64,000 nt of DNA from Zygaena filipendulae (lineage: Eukaryota; Arthropoda; Insecta; Lepidoptera; Zygaenidae). Location of the stretch: assembly GCA_907165275.2 (NCBI GenBank), contig OU015657.1, positions 12,051,001 through 12,115,000 of the forward strand, written 5' to 3'. Numbering within the stretch: the stretch's first letter is position 1; each line of letters opens with the position of its first letter. A program made the position numbers and the translations under genes. The notes below the pieces were generated by a model. The model was not told the DNA's origin, did not search any database, and saw only the letters and a program-made list of their open reading frames with translations. Below are positions 11,235 through 22,866 of this stretch, in pieces.

Positions 11235-11691
11235 ACGTTTCATTGGTAGTTAAAACCTTTCAACGGTTTTATCAATTAGATATCAGTAAAATAATTTAAA
11301 AGGGTGCACGCGTGCAATAAAAAAAAAAAAAAAAAACAAAAAATGTTCTAAAGTAAATCGTGACTCGAAGCGGCGTCCAAGCTAACCTTACCATTGAACC
11401 ACAAGTCACAACTGCTAAATGTTTTTTTTTACGGAAACTTGTTTTTATAAATTTTAAGTAGGTAATATAGGTAGCAGAAAAATACCCCACCGTGTCCAAG
11501 AAAAACAGAAGTTAAAAATATGTTTTTCGAGAACGGTAAAAGTTGTCTTGAAGCGTCTTTTTTTTTGCAATCGCAAAACTACAAAAACTCGTTTAGAACT
11601 TCAAAGGCGTGACATTATTATAGAATGAATACCTTTTTCTTTTATTCACAACAAAACAAGCCAATAGGTATATATATAAAAGGTTTTAATA
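11235..11691. other. Unassigned intronic stretch with an A18 run
   Basis: It contains an uninterrupted A run at 11319-11336. No gene or repeat family is recognised. Confidence 0.5.
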
Positions 11692-12003
11692 TCTATACTA
11701 TAATAAAACAGTAGAATCCACGATTCTGTACATTGAATATTTTTACCTAAAATTGAGGGAGGTGATAAAAGAAGAGTCATCAAGCACAAAAAAAAATTAT
11801 TAAAATTCTTTTCTTCTGTCTGTCTGTCTGTTTGTTCGTGATAATCTCCGAATCTACAGAACAGATTGTCATGCGGTTTTCACAGGTAGATTAAGCTTAG
11901 CCTGGAGCTACATATAGACTTTGTTTCATTGAAATCGGATGTCGGGAATAAAAGTTGTTGTATAAAAACCTTTCGCGCGGGTGAAACCGCGGGGCACAGC
12001 TAG
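11692..12003 (+). mobile_element. Complete Helitron, TCTATACTATAATAAAAC subtype
   Basis: It starts after A and ends GGGGCACAGCTAG before T. The 3' hairpin is GCGCGGGTGAAACCGCG. Its 5' half differs from the common subtype (GTACATTGAATATTTTTACC), matching the element at 16576-17035. Confidence 0.85.
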
Positions 12004-12144
12004 TATGTACTAACCTACAGTTACGCGGAGGCGTCGCGTTTTTAGACAATTACATTAATTTCATTTTGAACTTTTTAAATGGTAAAATTTTATTGCTGAA
12101 AAGTAAATACTGGCCACATCCAGAATTAAATCTTTATATTATTA

Positions 12145-12374
12145 CTAGCTGTCCCCCGCGATTTCATCCGCGGTAATTTCGGAGTTCCCGCGGAGGTTGC
12201 GGGAAAAAGTACTCTATGTCCTTCAGTTCCCGAGGGAATTCCGGGATAAAAACTATCCTATCTTTTAAGTTGGACCATATTATAAACGGTTGCAAAATTT
12301 TATCAAAATCCGTTCAGTAGTTTCGGAGTCCATCGCGGACAAACAACGTGACACGTGATTTATATATATTAGAT
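12145..12374 (-). mobile_element. Helitron, GTCACGTTGTTTGTCC subtype
   Basis: In complement it ends CAGCTAG. The internal order is the reverse of the element at 4506-4762, with which it shares GGACCATATTATAAACGG and the CATCGCGGACAAACAACG block. Confidence 0.85.
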
Positions 12375-13098
12375 GTTTTATTCTATCTTTAAAATGCTAA
12401 GTATATTAATATTTATACCGATATTTTTTTTCAAATGCGAGAGAGAAGTATCAGTAAAGAAAAAATGTAGTCTCTACTTTACTAGGTGCCATTTTGAACT
12501 ATGAACCTATTATTATCATACAATATGTCCCCGCATTAGAAATCGCTATAAAAAAGGAGTAGATAGTGTCAATCATGGCGCAGTGTTCACGGGCCGTGAA
12601 ATGAAACTGTCAAATCAAGTCTCGTATGAATTTGTTACACGATATCAGTTTGATGTAGCGAAAGCTCAAAAGATAAGAAGTCAAGCTACTAGCTAGTCAG
12701 TCCAACAAATTTTTAAAGGATACTTTGATGTTCAACCGACTTAAAAAAAGAGTTAACGATTTTTATACGTACGTATAAGAATATACGTGTGAGGTTCGTG
12801 GTAATAAAAGCCCTCGGCTAGCTCAAAATAAAAGATTTTTTATAAATTAGAGCTTTATGTATTTTTTAAAATGTATCTAGTTCTAATCAAAAGTCAAAAA
12901 GTCAAAAATTTTAAATATAAAAAGAACAGATTAAAAATAAATAATAAATATTAGAAATGAGGCGGGATATCATAACGAGTGGCATACGGCCGCCTCGTTA
13001 CATACGTATATACGTACGTACATATATACGTATAATAATTCCAAAATTTGGACAATATTCGTCTATTTGGACTTTTATATATTATTTACTGTTTAGTT
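12375..13098. other. Unassigned AT-rich intronic stretch
   Basis: It contains a CAACCGACTTAAAAAA relic near 12734 and ACGTATATACGTACGTAC dinucleotide-like runs near 13004-13030. No gene was seen. Confidence 0.5.
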
Positions 13099-13160
13099 TA
13101 TAACTATGTATTTTTTAAAGCGTTTGTATCAAAAAACCCTTTAAAAAATACATAGTTATA
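13099..13160. repeat. Perfect 22-bp inverted repeat (hairpin)
   Basis: The arms at 13099-13120 (TATAACTATGTATTTTTTAA...) and 13139-13160 are exact complements around an 18-nt loop. A second imperfect hairpin, ACCAACCTCAAAAAA / TTTTTTGATGTTGGT, follows directly (about 13161-13202). Confidence 0.85.
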
Positions 13161-13202
13161 ACCAACCTCAAAAAAATTGTTACCCTTTTTTTGATGTTGG
13201 TT

Positions 13203-13560
13203 CTGGCTCTTATTGAAAAATATTCAACCTAAAAAAATAGCGTACCTAACTACCTACCCATCTACAGTTAATCTATTTTTCCTTTTCAATTATCTTACCT
13301 CATATAGTGTGTGTTTTGAAATCGGTTTAATCTTTTACAATACGTACCTAATACAATTTTTTTTATTGTAACCGCCAAGTGAACTGCCAATGAGATAAAT
13401 TGAATTAAACATGTACCTACCTACTATCGGCTACTTTACCTTGCAATAATACTATTTATCATTTCAAAATGAATCATAAAAACGACTTACGACAGTAATT
13501 AAACCCTCTGTTTTTATTAAGACAACCGTTATTAGAAAAGTCAACGTCTCCGTAACAGAT
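13203..13560. other. Unassigned stretch before a small plus-strand ORF
   Basis: It is AT-rich. Nothing is recognised. Confidence 0.5.
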
Positions 13561-13833
13561 ATGGAGTCCGACAACGAAACGGCTATTCGACAAAAATTAC
13601 TCAACATCCTTCAATGGGGAGTTCGTGAAACTCTCAAGTACAATGATTTAATTAAATCTAACAAAAAGCCTCCAAGTTTGAGATACAATTGTTCTACATA
13701 CATCTGCCCGTGTGTCTGCTCCGCTTTACCTGCAAAACATCTGCCCCGAGTCACCTCAACCACTATTGTGCGATCCCTTCTCGCATCGATTGCACCATCT
13801 TTGTGTTACTCCGAATCGCGAGCAAAACCCTAA
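13561..13833 (+). CDS. Small hypothetical ORF, 90 residues, antisense to the AGAP intron
   Basis: I do not recognise this frame. It starts at an ATG preceded by CGTAACAGAT. The first 40 or so residues are hydrophilic and protein-like (MESDNETAIRQKLLNILQWG and onward, with Lys/Arg and Glu/Asp balanced). The second half turns Cys- and Ser-rich and looks less natural. It has no membrane segment. It could be a short single-exon gene, the first exon of a plus-strand gene (weak GTACAA or GTTTGA donors are present), a retrocopy remnant, or chance. Only the amino-terminal third persuades me at all. Confidence 0.2.
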   Translation: MESDNETAIRQKLLNILQWGVRETLKYNDLIKSNKKPPSLRYNCSTYICPCVCSALPAKHLPRVTSTTIVRSLLASIAPSLCYSESRAKP

Positions 13834-13892
13834 TCTGGATGAGTGACGCGATACGCTTTATCGATAAAGAGTCATCGATAAGAGTGGTTTAA

Positions 13893-15472
13893 TGAAGTGC
13901 TTATATTTCGTTATTTGATCGCATCGTACGATAACAGGACTTGACATGTTTCTAGTTTATTTTTTATTTATTTGTAACAAGATTAACGTTTTGTTTTGTT
14001 TTGCAAGTTTTTTTTAACACAAATGTTTATAAGTTTTACATTTAACAACTAATTTAATGTTTCTAGCGATTTTATCGACGACCGATGTACCAAGGTTAGG
14101 AAAATATGTTTTATCTTGACTACTTGACTTGAAATATCAGATATAACACCATAAACCCACAAGCAACAGTCATATTATAGTTGAACACAGATTAAGAACA
14201 TTCAATCTGAAAGCATGTTGTTATTTGCTCCAATTCCATATCATTGATATCATCTGCCTATATACCTACGTGCCTAGTTATCTACGCGAACTACTAAAAT
14301 AGAATCTGGTGCAATGTACTGAAATGCCACTATTTCTGAAGTGTACTGAAACACATTCACATGTCACATAATATTATCTTTTATCGACTAGGTGTGTGTT
14401 TGTGAACGAGTATTTATTACACACAAAAGATTTACATCAAAGAGGTATAGGTGAAAAATTATTGTAATTTTCAAAAATATGTCATGAAATTAAGTTCTGA
14501 GGCTACAACTGCTACAGAAGTAGCGTCCGGGAAACTTTAAAATTGAATGTCGGATTGTCAAGAAATTATGAAACATAATTAATATGTGTTTCAAGTTCCA
14601 ACGATAGTGCTTTTTTCGAGTTCCAGAGTTATCGATAGAATTTAATCGATAATTTGCGCATTTCTAAAGTAAATCTTTTCCATACCGTCTCAGTGAATTT
14701 TAATGGGCATAATTATACGTTTTCCAAAACTTGAATTCATCGACTCTATGGATCATTATTAAGTCATTTATGCTCGGTTTTATGGTGACGCCTACCTTTT
14801 TTTTTCTTAAAACCACAGGGTGCATTTTCGCACGCACTAATGATATGTTTTGACGATATATACGTATTTATTTACATAATGTTTTGTCAACCGCACCGCC
14901 ATTTTTTTTGTATTGCTGTTCTTATTGCTAATTAATAAGTTTTTGTGCGTTTAAATTGGCTGCGAATAAAGTCTGATTATGTTGAATGCCCTTTTCTTTT
15001 CAGCTCAGTGTTTGAAAACTGTTTATTTTTTAATTCTAAAAACCCAACAATTCTCTGTTCTTTGATTTCCGACTGTTGATTTCATATATATTCGTGAATG
15101 ACACTCAATTAGGACATTGTGAAACTGTCCTTCTGTTAGTAATCAGTGTCTAATGTGCATGTCTTTAATGCCAAGATTAATAAAGTACCGTTCGTACTAA
15201 CACTATAATATTACAACTCGCAGCCATCGGTAAAGCATTCTTTTATGTTTTACCCAGATTCACAGTTCCATACAAATGTTAAAAAGTAGTACCTATCTAA
15301 ATTTTTGATCGAATAAACACAAATTACCTAATTAAATCTATCTCACGATTTAATCTGTTTAAGAAACCGTACACTTCGAAAAGAATTACAGATTGTTGCC
15401 CGTTTTCAATTTTGTGGTTTTTTTTTGAAGACGTTTTTGCTGATTGTGTTTTTTGGGTACCTAAATACTTAG
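13893..15472. other. Unassigned intronic stretch
   Basis: A strong plus-strand acceptor-like site (CCCTTTTCTTTTCAG) ends at 15002, but no convincing open frame follows. Several ATCGATA motifs occur. No repeat is recognised. Confidence 0.45.
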
Positions 15473-15719
15473 TTAAGAAATAGTTCGGTCCGAACGAGTT
15501 ACCGCCGCGTATAGTACGCGGAGTTTGCTCCCGTTTGAACAGGCCTTAACTTCTGGTATATCCATTAAGGATGTTGTTTGCTGTCTAACCAGTTTAAGTG
15601 CATTGACAGGCGAGCATTTATTTTGTACCGCATGTTGGCGCCATGTTGACGTCGATGACGAGCAAAGGGTTTCAAATGTACTTACCGCATTTGAAGTTAT
15701 GCTGCAATTCACATACTGA
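15473..15719. other. GC-richer block with open frames on both strands
   Basis: About 240 bp is clearly less AT-rich than its surroundings and stays open on both strands: plus 15525-15719 (64 codons, including CTACWRHVDVDDEQRVSN) and minus 15473-15712 (79 codons). Neither has a recognised domain. It may be a piece of an old coding sequence captured by a mobile element. I cannot choose a strand. Confidence 0.25.
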
Positions 15720-15799
15720 GTAGGTATTTTGATCGAAAAAGGAGCAGAGACGTAAGATTTTTAATTATTGCAAATCCAAATAACAAAGATTACTTCCAT

Positions 15800-16203
15800 A
15801 CTAAATTTTGTATTCATGCGAAAGTGACTCTATATCTGTCTGTCTGTTATCTTTTCATGCCTAAACCAATGAACCCATCTATTATGATAAAATTTTTCAT
15901 ACACGCTGTCAGGAGTATCCACAGAAAAGAAAATTGGATACTTTTTTGTGAAATTTTTAAAAGAACGCGAGTGTAAACTACATGAAATTTTGCATGAATG
16001 TTGACAAGGGTACAGAAAAGGACATACCTAATATCTATGTAGTTCTTTTATTTATCTCCTTATACCTTAGAGTAGGTAAATAAATAAACATATTATTTTG
16101 CCAAACAATTTAGATCTTAATTATGTCTACTTAATCAGTAATCGCATTCGGTACAGAATTACCGCGTAAATTTCGAAATTAACCTAGAACTTAGAAAGCT
16201 AGT
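15800..16203 (+). mobile_element. Degenerate Helitron
   Basis: It shows ATTCATGCGAAAGTGACTC, then ACACGCTGTCAGGAGTA, and a second AGGGTACAGAAAAGGACAT module. It ends with a decayed GAAAGCTAG. Confidence 0.55.
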
Positions 16204-16309
16204 ATCAGAAATCAAAATAATTCGATAATAATACCAACTTCCGAAACAATGTCCTCGTGTAATAGGGTTGTTACAACGATATATAAATATTCATTTGTAT
16301 TTTATCGAT

Positions 16310-16480
16310 ATCGACTATCGAGAAAGCCATGTGTCGGCGGCGGTCCGTGCGTACGTGCGAATTTACGATTCAACTCGCGCGGCGCGGTTAAACAATGACT
16401 TCCGTTTCCTGCCCGCCCGCGGTACGCGGCGCGATCGCCACATGTGCGCTTGCGCATGCAATCGGTCGCGTTAGCGTGTA
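16310..16480. other. CpG-rich patch
   Basis: GC content and CpG density rise sharply (CGGCGGCGG near 16336, GCGCGGCGCGG near 16377, GCCCGCCCGCGG near 16410). It could be a promoter or a GC-rich repeat. No TATA box or exon is seen. A 68-codon plus frame crosses it but has no recognised feature. Confidence 0.35.
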
Positions 16481-16483
16481 CTT

Positions 16484-16561
16484 AGTGCAACTTAATTAAT
16501 TTTAAATAAGATAAATCCTTACTAATATTATACATGCGAAAGTGAGTGCAACTTAATTAAT
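16484..16561. repeat. 17-bp direct repeat flanking a Helitron 5' tip
   Basis: AGTGCAACTTAATTAAT occurs at 16484-16500 and again at 16545-16561. The 44 nt between contain only a Helitron 5' tip (ATCCTTACTAATATTATAC...). Helitrons do not normally make target duplications, so this looks like filler DNA or template switching. Confidence 0.85.
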
Positions 16562-16575
16562 CTATATCTTCTATA

Positions 16576-17035
16576 TCTATACTTATAATAAAACTGTAGA
16601 GAGGTCAATTCTGTACATTGAATATATATTCAAAATTTATATTGGAGGATGAATGGTGATCGATACTGATGCCAAAAATGCAATCAGTTAATTTTTTTTC
16701 TGTCTGTCTGTCTGTGTGTGCACGCATGGGTTAAAAAACTACTAAAGGGATTTTAACCAAACTTGGTACGATTGTAGTCCATACTCCTGGGCAGGTTTTA
16801 AGCTATGTAACATAACGCTAAGACACATAGGAGCTGAGCAGTGGCGATAAATTTAAAGCAAGTCTGATGAAAATGCTCTTTCGAGCTCTTATCCTCGCAT
16901 ACGATTACTCAATCACGCAAAAACGGCTGACCGGCTGTTGTCAGGGGTACAGAGAAGGACATGGGGTACTTTTTATCCCGGAATTCCCGCGGGAACTCCG
17001 AAATTACTGCGGGTGAAACCGCGGGGAACAGCTAG
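16576..17035 (+). mobile_element. Long chimeric Helitron, 460 bp
   Basis: It starts TCTATACTTATAATAAAAC after A and ends GGAACAGCTAG before T. It joins the GTACATTGAATATATATTC 5' half of one subtype to the common GTCAGGGGTACAGAGAAGG 3' half. It carries a TCTG microsatellite near 16701. Confidence 0.85.
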
Positions 17036-17055
17036 TAATAAATATATTCATTCAA

Positions 17056-17237
17056 TAGCGGTTCCCCGTGGTTAGAACCGCGTTAATTTCGGAGTTCCCG
17101 CGGGAATTCAGTATAAAATTACCCTATGTCCTATTTTATATCTCTGACAACGTGTATGCAAAATTTCATGTAGATCGGTTGAGCCGTTGAGGCGTGCATG
17201 AAATCGTAACAAACTAAAACTCATATTCGCATTTGTT
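17056..17237 (-). mobile_element. Helitron, 3' end lost
   Basis: GGTTCCCCGTGGTTAGAACC opens the reverse copy. ACCCTATGTCC, GACAACGTGTATGCAAAATT and CGGTTGAGCCGTTGAGGCG follow in family order. Confidence 0.75.
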
Positions 17238-17824
17238 TTAGTTATTTTTTTTTTACTTAGGTATGATTAAAACATTCTACTGCCACATAGTTCAGTAATT
17301 TGGATTATAAGTTATAGTAATAGCGTTTTCTTCGGTCAGTACTTACATTTATAATAGCAGGTAAAAAGGATATCATTCACAATTTTTGTAGAGCTTTTGG
17401 CTATTTTTAACCATCTCCAAGGTACCTAGTTCTTACGTGGAAATATCTCATTTTCGCGGGACCGGGTAAATAAAGGGAGTGCAACTAGATAATAAAATTT
17501 ATGAAATTGATGCTATTTAAAAAGAATGCACTCCACTTATTCTGCGCCAGTTCGCGGGGCACTAACGAGATTGCATTGTATTGAAAAAAGGCACCAGTTC
17601 CGGTTCCAGATACGGAAATGGGGTCAGGCGTCGTGACGTCACAGCCAACCTCTTCCGCCGGCAAATGGCTTTCCCCATTGGACTAGCTAGACGTCCTATA
17701 TTTTCGACACCGCTGATATTTTCTAAAGCCGCTTGAAGTTTTCACGTTCTCGAAATTGGAACGAGCTATTACGCGGCCGCTCTGTGTTGCCAGTAGGTAA
17801 TGGGATTTCTAATTATATTGAAAC
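17238..17824. other. Unassigned intronic stretch
   Basis: One CGTGACGTCACAGCC occurs near 17631 outside a recognisable MITE. Nothing else is identified. Confidence 0.45.
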
Positions 17825-18015
17825 AAGCGCTGCCCCGCGGTTTTACCCGCGTCAATTCCGGAGAAACCACGGGAATTCCGGGATGAAAAGTACTTCTCCT
17901 TCCTTCTTTCTCTGCACCCCTGACAACGTTTGTGCAAAATTTCATTATATTAGTTCAGCTGTTTAGGCGTGAGAGCGTAACAGACAGACAGAGTTACTTT
18001 TGCATTTATAATATC
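17825..18015 (-). mobile_element. Helitron, CTAG end decayed
   Basis: CAAGCGCTGCCCCGCGG replaces CTAGCTGTTCCCCGCGG. The order then follows to GCGTAACAGACAGACAGAG and TTTATAATATCA. Confidence 0.75.
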
Positions 18016-18777
18016 AATAGGGAAATGTGGTTTTGATTTATTCTATCACTTTTGTGTGAAGTGGATAAATATTTTTTTTTATATTACACTCATAGAAAGA
18101 CTATACCTACAGTATCTCCGAGTAATTATGTACTTGTAAGTATCCCGGAGCAAAGAGTTCCCGAGGGAACGGTGAAATTTCCTCGAGTACGACCACAGCG
18201 AGCTTCAGCTACTGATGAAAAACATTTTTGAAATTAATAGACACTTTTATTTTTATCCTTTCAAAGCAAAGACATTCTATATCATTGTTTCAAAGAGATC
18301 AAAGCAGCGGCCAACAACTGTAGTCTGTACTCAAATAGTAGTTAATTTTGTTTTTAATATGTCATCAGTCAGTCAGTAAACCAGTCTTCTATTTACATAC
18401 ATTTGCAATTGCAATGAATCATGGAATGAGTAAAACGCCCATGGATGATGGATTGCACTTGAATAAGTAAACAGCATCGCGGAGCTCGGTATTGCCATTT
18501 ACAGCCTCCAATGTCGTACAGTGCATCGTGCATCGTGCATATGACTCATTTAACATAAAATTTACGTTATCATCTGGCAATCATTTTTATGGGTAGTGAT
18601 AAACCAATACTTGTTGAAGTATTGGTTCAAAAGTTGAAGTCACGATAAAGTACCTAATTTATGAAAAAAAAAAACCGTACCTAGGTAATCCAAATTCAAA
18701 TGTGATAATTCCCAAGTATAAATTAAGGCCACATAAATAGGGATGTGGACTACTTTTGAAAATCAAAATTCTAATTA
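18016..18777. other. Unassigned intronic stretch
   Basis: A GTGCATCGTGCATCGTGCAT triplication lies near 18520-18540. Its last 50 bases share sequence with the flank of other TGACGTCA MITE copies. Confidence 0.45.
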
Positions 18778-19035
18778 GTCCGTCAGTTAGAAAATAAAAA
18801 AAACAATAGACACGTATTTTTTGCTTTTTTAAATAAATTAAAATATACAGAGATAAAGCGCATTAAAGTTTCGGGTGAGGGGGTCGTGACGTCACTAACC
18901 GCAAATCCGCCACACAAACTGTCAAAATAGTGACGTCACGCGAAACTTCAACTCAATATATCGCCGTTATTTTTGGATTACGTAAAGAAAGAAAAAATAC
19001 GTGTCCAATATTTTTTAATAATCTACAAGACGGAC
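18778..19035 (-). mobile_element. TGACGTCA-family MITE, copy 2 (reverse)
   Basis: GTCCGTCAGTTAG...GACGGAC ends are flanked by TA. The two TGACGTCA sites are near 18889 and 18931. Similarity to copy 1 continues outward to about 18739, where GGGATGTGGACTAC mirrors the CAACATCCC flank of copy 1. Confidence 0.85.
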
Positions 19036-19975
19036 TAAAAAATAAAAATTAGTCTACATGGCCATTGCTTTAAACTAAGGCCACAAGGATTACAAAGTTA
19101 TCACGTCAAGCTTACGAGACATTACCAAAAATAAACAGAAAATCAGCAATGAGAGAATGATGAGTCTTCTGCTAACGAATATGCGAAGCGCTAATATTAA
19201 TTTATCCATCACTACATTTTATAGTATTTTTACGGTGGTTTTCGAAATTGAACTGGAACTTCCTATAGAACCTCGAGTTATTTTGTCGGACAGACAAACT
19301 GTTGACTGCTCTATAACATGGATTCATTGAATGGATTCGTATCGGTGTAAACGCGGCAAAGGACTGGAGTGGAACCTAATCGAGAATATAACCGATTATT
19401 GTAGTAGGTGTGGCCCGTGATTCGCTTCTATATCGATATTTACGAGTGTAATATCAATCTGTTTTGCGTCACTGAGCGATTTTTGTGGTCATCGTACAGT
19501 CGGCGGCTAAATCAATTTAACTTTATAACTATAATATAAAGACAGATGTTCTTTTTTATTATCGTTGAAAAGATGTTGAAACTTGAAATGTTATAAGTGA
19601 CAAGCAATACAAACCTACTTTGCACATAAAAATGCCATGGATATACTATCCATCCATGGATGTGAGTTGAATGTCAGTCGAAGATTTCCAAACGCGAAAG
19701 ATCGTCTTTTTAATCTCCTATTCGATTTTTGATTTATTTATAAAAAAATAATATTCTCTAATGTCCTAATCAAATCAAATCAGGCGTGTCAAAAAAATAC
19801 CTAGAGGCAAATAGGACTTGCCATTTAATAAAAAAGAAGAAGAAGAAGGACTGATATCCAATTCTTAGTTTAAATTTTTGCTAATACCAATTTATTCAAG
19901 TTAGACAACCCAAGTTGTCTAGCCTGCCCATAAACATCACAGAGCTACTAGATTATTACAGAGTTTCCAACAAAT
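19036..19975. other. Unassigned intronic stretch with a GAA-repeat tail
   Basis: A repeat tail, GGACTTGCCATTTAATAAA followed by GAAGAAGAAGAAG, ends near 19850. No coding exon is seen. Confidence 0.45.
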
Positions 19976-19997
19976 AAACATGTTATTTTCACAGAAC

Positions 19998-20212
19998 ACG
20001 CAACATTACAGAGAGACTTGGGAAAGTACACCGGGCCCCTCAGTCCCGACTCACGCATTCTATACCCAATCAAATTACCCTCCAGTGCCACCTCTACTTC
20101 GCTCCCGGGAGCGTCATACCGAGAAAAGTAACGCGCCCCGACCTCAATATATTCCGCAGAACCTTTTTAATAACATAAGCCTCTGCGCTTGGACCCTCCA
20201 ATAAATTGTGCA
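19998..20212 (+). pseudogene. Proline-rich possible exon or gene fragment
   Basis: I do not recognise the protein. A good plus-strand acceptor (TGTTATTTTCACAG, ending about 19995) is followed by about 68 open codons with balanced, protein-like composition: QHYRETWESTPGPSVPTHAF, then a Pro-rich YPPVPPLLRSRERHTEK segment. GC content is higher than its neighbourhood. The frame ends at TAA (20202-20204). In an overlapping frame, DPPINCAGCGFEKMLVWKRQ continues with a CxxC pair until a Helitron fragment starts at about 20297. A frameshift joining the two, an exon with an unseen donor, or a captured gene fragment are all possible. I favour a decayed or captured coding fragment. Confidence 0.3.
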
Positions 20213-20296
20213 GGTTGTGGCTTCGAGAAAATGTTAGTTTGGAAGCGACAAGATCTAGCGGGGGCGATAGCGAAAAGTAACTGTGGCTTTCCTCTT

Positions 20297-20422
20297 CACG
20301 CCTTAACCGATCATGATGAAATTCTGCATATACGTTGTCAGGGGTACAGAAAAGGACATACGGTACTTTTATTCCCGAATTTTTGAGATATTAACGCGAA
20401 TGCAACCGCTGGGAACAGCTAA
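20297..20422 (+). mobile_element. Helitron 3' fragment
   Basis: CACGCCTTAACCGATCATGATG runs to AACCGCTGGGAACAGCTAAA. CTAG has mutated to CTAA. It cuts into the open frame described just upstream. Confidence 0.7.
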
Positions 20423-21588
20423 AATTGCATTTAATTGACAGACGACATAACTGTATCTGCCCTACTGCTATAGATATAGAAAAATGTGAATAGTTACAAT
20501 AAAAAAAAATTAGGTTTGAAGATATCTCCATAAACAAAATACTCAATCTCATCGAAACTTTGATACTGGTCCGATACTGCTGATTACGAATTTATAGTTT
20601 GCAATTGTGCATAATATTGGTACTTACCCATACAATTTTTTATTTATTTAACATACTTGTATATTTTTTGCACAGCAGATAATCTCAAATTAAATTTCAT
20701 GACTCTTGTCAAGTAAGGACTTAAATTAATACAAATTACGTAACTATTTCAACTATAGCTATTAATAAATGTTTTGTCATGTAATGCACAAAATACATGA
20801 AGCGAGTTTTTATAAGCTAGAATAACAAGCTGTCTAACCTAACTTTACCACTACTGACTTGACATAAGTTAGAGAGGATTACACAACGCCAAGAACCTAA
20901 TATCCTAACTTTGAGGAACTTTAAAATAGGGTTCTGTACACACGGAACTAATCTCATGCTATCTTAGTTTATGGAGCTTATCTCGTGCTATCCTAGTTTA
21001 GAAGCCTCGTGTGTTCGATTACTGTAAAAGACAGGGGTTGTCAGAGCCATTGGTTGATCCAATAACATCACGCCTTCAACTCCCACTTGCGATATCGACA
21101 ATCGAAATGCACTCAATCGACGAGTCGACCCGATTTAAGTTTACTAGGCCACCGCATTCGTCGGCTAATGCATTCCCGCTGACTTCCATTTATATGTTAA
21201 ATTTCAAATTTGAATTTCATTGTTCCGTTATTTTTTTTTTTAATTTATATATAGATTGTTCAATTATTATGAGCATTGACTTCATGAATTTGAAAAGACA
21301 ATCATTCGAAATAACATTGTCATTGTGGTGAAAAAGAACAGCCAATTGTTTTTTTTTTTTTAAATATCTTAACAAGGTTTTTTACCAATGACCTAATAAA
21401 CTCCCAAATTCCCTATTCCAAAAAAAAAAACAACTTGGAACTTAAACCGATTGTATATCTAGCCTTTGGATAAAGTCCAAGAAACGAAGGCTAGGAATCA
21501 CGTCGGGTGCCAAGTCAGACCTTTTGTCAGGTTCACCTAGAATAACCTAGATAAAAGAGATCATAATATCATCTGAGCAACTTATAAT
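20423..21588. other. Unassigned intronic stretch
   Basis: The duplicated AGTTTATGGAGC / AGTTTAGAAGC near 20967-21005 follows CTAATCTCATGCTATC and TTATCTCGTGCTATC. A 106-codon plus frame from 21011 begins in GC-richer DNA (about 21015-21190, including RLQLPLAISTIEMHSIDEST) and ends in AT-rich sequence. It is unrecognised and low value. Confidence 0.35.
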
Positions 21589-21827
21589 TGGACGCAGATA
21601 AGCAATAACATGTTAACCCATAAACTTAAGTTATTGATTCAGAACGATTTATTGAGAGTTAGGGAACATTTTTTTTATTATGGTTTCTACCTTATTACAT
21701 TGCTTAAATATGTAACTAAATATTTAACATAAAAAATGTTGACAAAAAATGGCGCTAAATTTTTAAAACACGATTTACTCAAAATTTCTCCAGTGTGGGT
21801 TAACACACTATTGCTTATCTATGTCCA
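21589..21827. mobile_element. TGGACGCAGATAAG MITE, copy 1, 239 bp
   Basis: The inverted ends of about 32 bp are TGGACGCAGATAAGCAATAA at the left and the complement of ...TTGCTTATCTATGTCCA at the right. AT precedes and follows. The interior includes AATGGCGCTAAA. Sister copies lie at 27502 and 39630. Confidence 0.9.
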
Positions 21828-21984
21828 ATTGTACCTAAATAATCTAAATATATTTCAGAATCGGATAAATAAAAAATTCCCAAGTTTATATCTGTAGATA
21901 TAAAATAAAACTATTATTACCTATTTTTATTGCGTCTTTTTTATAATAAGACGACATTGAAAACGCTAATCTTTTTCATTGGCA

Positions 21985-22045
21985 TTTGTGGGCATCCAAG
22001 CAAAAAGTACCAGTCGTGGGGTGTTGAGTTAAGACTAGATCCGGT
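21985..22045 (+). repeat. Solo interior of the GGAGCTA MITE
   Basis: TTTGTGGGCATCCAAGC through GTTAAGACTAGATCCGGT matches 7023-7083. The inverted arms are not recognisable here. Confidence 0.7.
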
Positions 22046-22866
22046 ATCTATAATAGTCAACTGACAGTAAGGATTGAAAAAATATTCAAAAGCCGACGCC
22101 TTTTTTTAACAGACATTTGAAGTTGAAATTCTGAAAAACCGATTTTGGGAAAAAGCAGTTTCAAAGTTTGAGTGAAAAAAAAACATCTATAAGTACTTGC
22201 TTGTTACATTATGGTATGCTAAATAGATCTATTAAAATCGCGGACGAATTTTTTTCACCCAATTTTACATAACTTCTTACCTATATTCTTGAGTCACTCA
22301 GTCATTTCACTATTAATTTCTTGAGTCTTTTTACTAAATTATCTGACATTGCACTATTATTATGATTTAATTAGTTATTGGCTGTTATTTTTGACATTTG
22401 ACTAATAATAATGTAATTACCTATTATCTTTTCTTTTTTTCTCATAAGTGTTGTGTACAGCTAGTGGTGTAGCCTGGTGATTGTTTGTAACGTGGTATAA
22501 TTTTGTATCTGTTAAAGTTTGCCCTATATTTTGTAACTTATAAATAAAAAAAAATAATAATAAATAAATAAAAAAATATCTCGGAAAATAAATGCCGAGA
22601 ACTACCGCTACCTTTATGCTTGGGGGCACACTTATTGATCTCGAATTATAATTGTTTTTGGTCCACAGAATACATCCACGGTCATTGGATACTCGTAGGT
22701 ATTCGGTAATCACCAGTAGGCAATGAGTCGTGAAGAGTTTTAAGCCCATTGTACACTTTATTAGTAAAATAGAGTGTGCAATGTCCATTGTTAAATAGCA
22801 AAAAAGATTTGATTATTTTAAAAATATTATATTAGATGTATGCCTATATTCGTATTTCATAACTAA
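22046..22866. other. Unassigned intronic stretch
   Basis: A 123-codon minus-strand frame (22417-22788) is AT-driven, with runs of Phe/Tyr/Ile, and is probably chance. No repeat is recognised. Confidence 0.4.

Noticed and set aside
16310..16480. CpG-island promoter with gene
   Set aside because: No exon, initiator or donor could be tied to it. Kept as a compositional patch.
22417..22788. 123-residue minus-strand frame
   Set aside because: Built from AT-rich sequence with Phe/Tyr/Ile runs. No splice or domain support.
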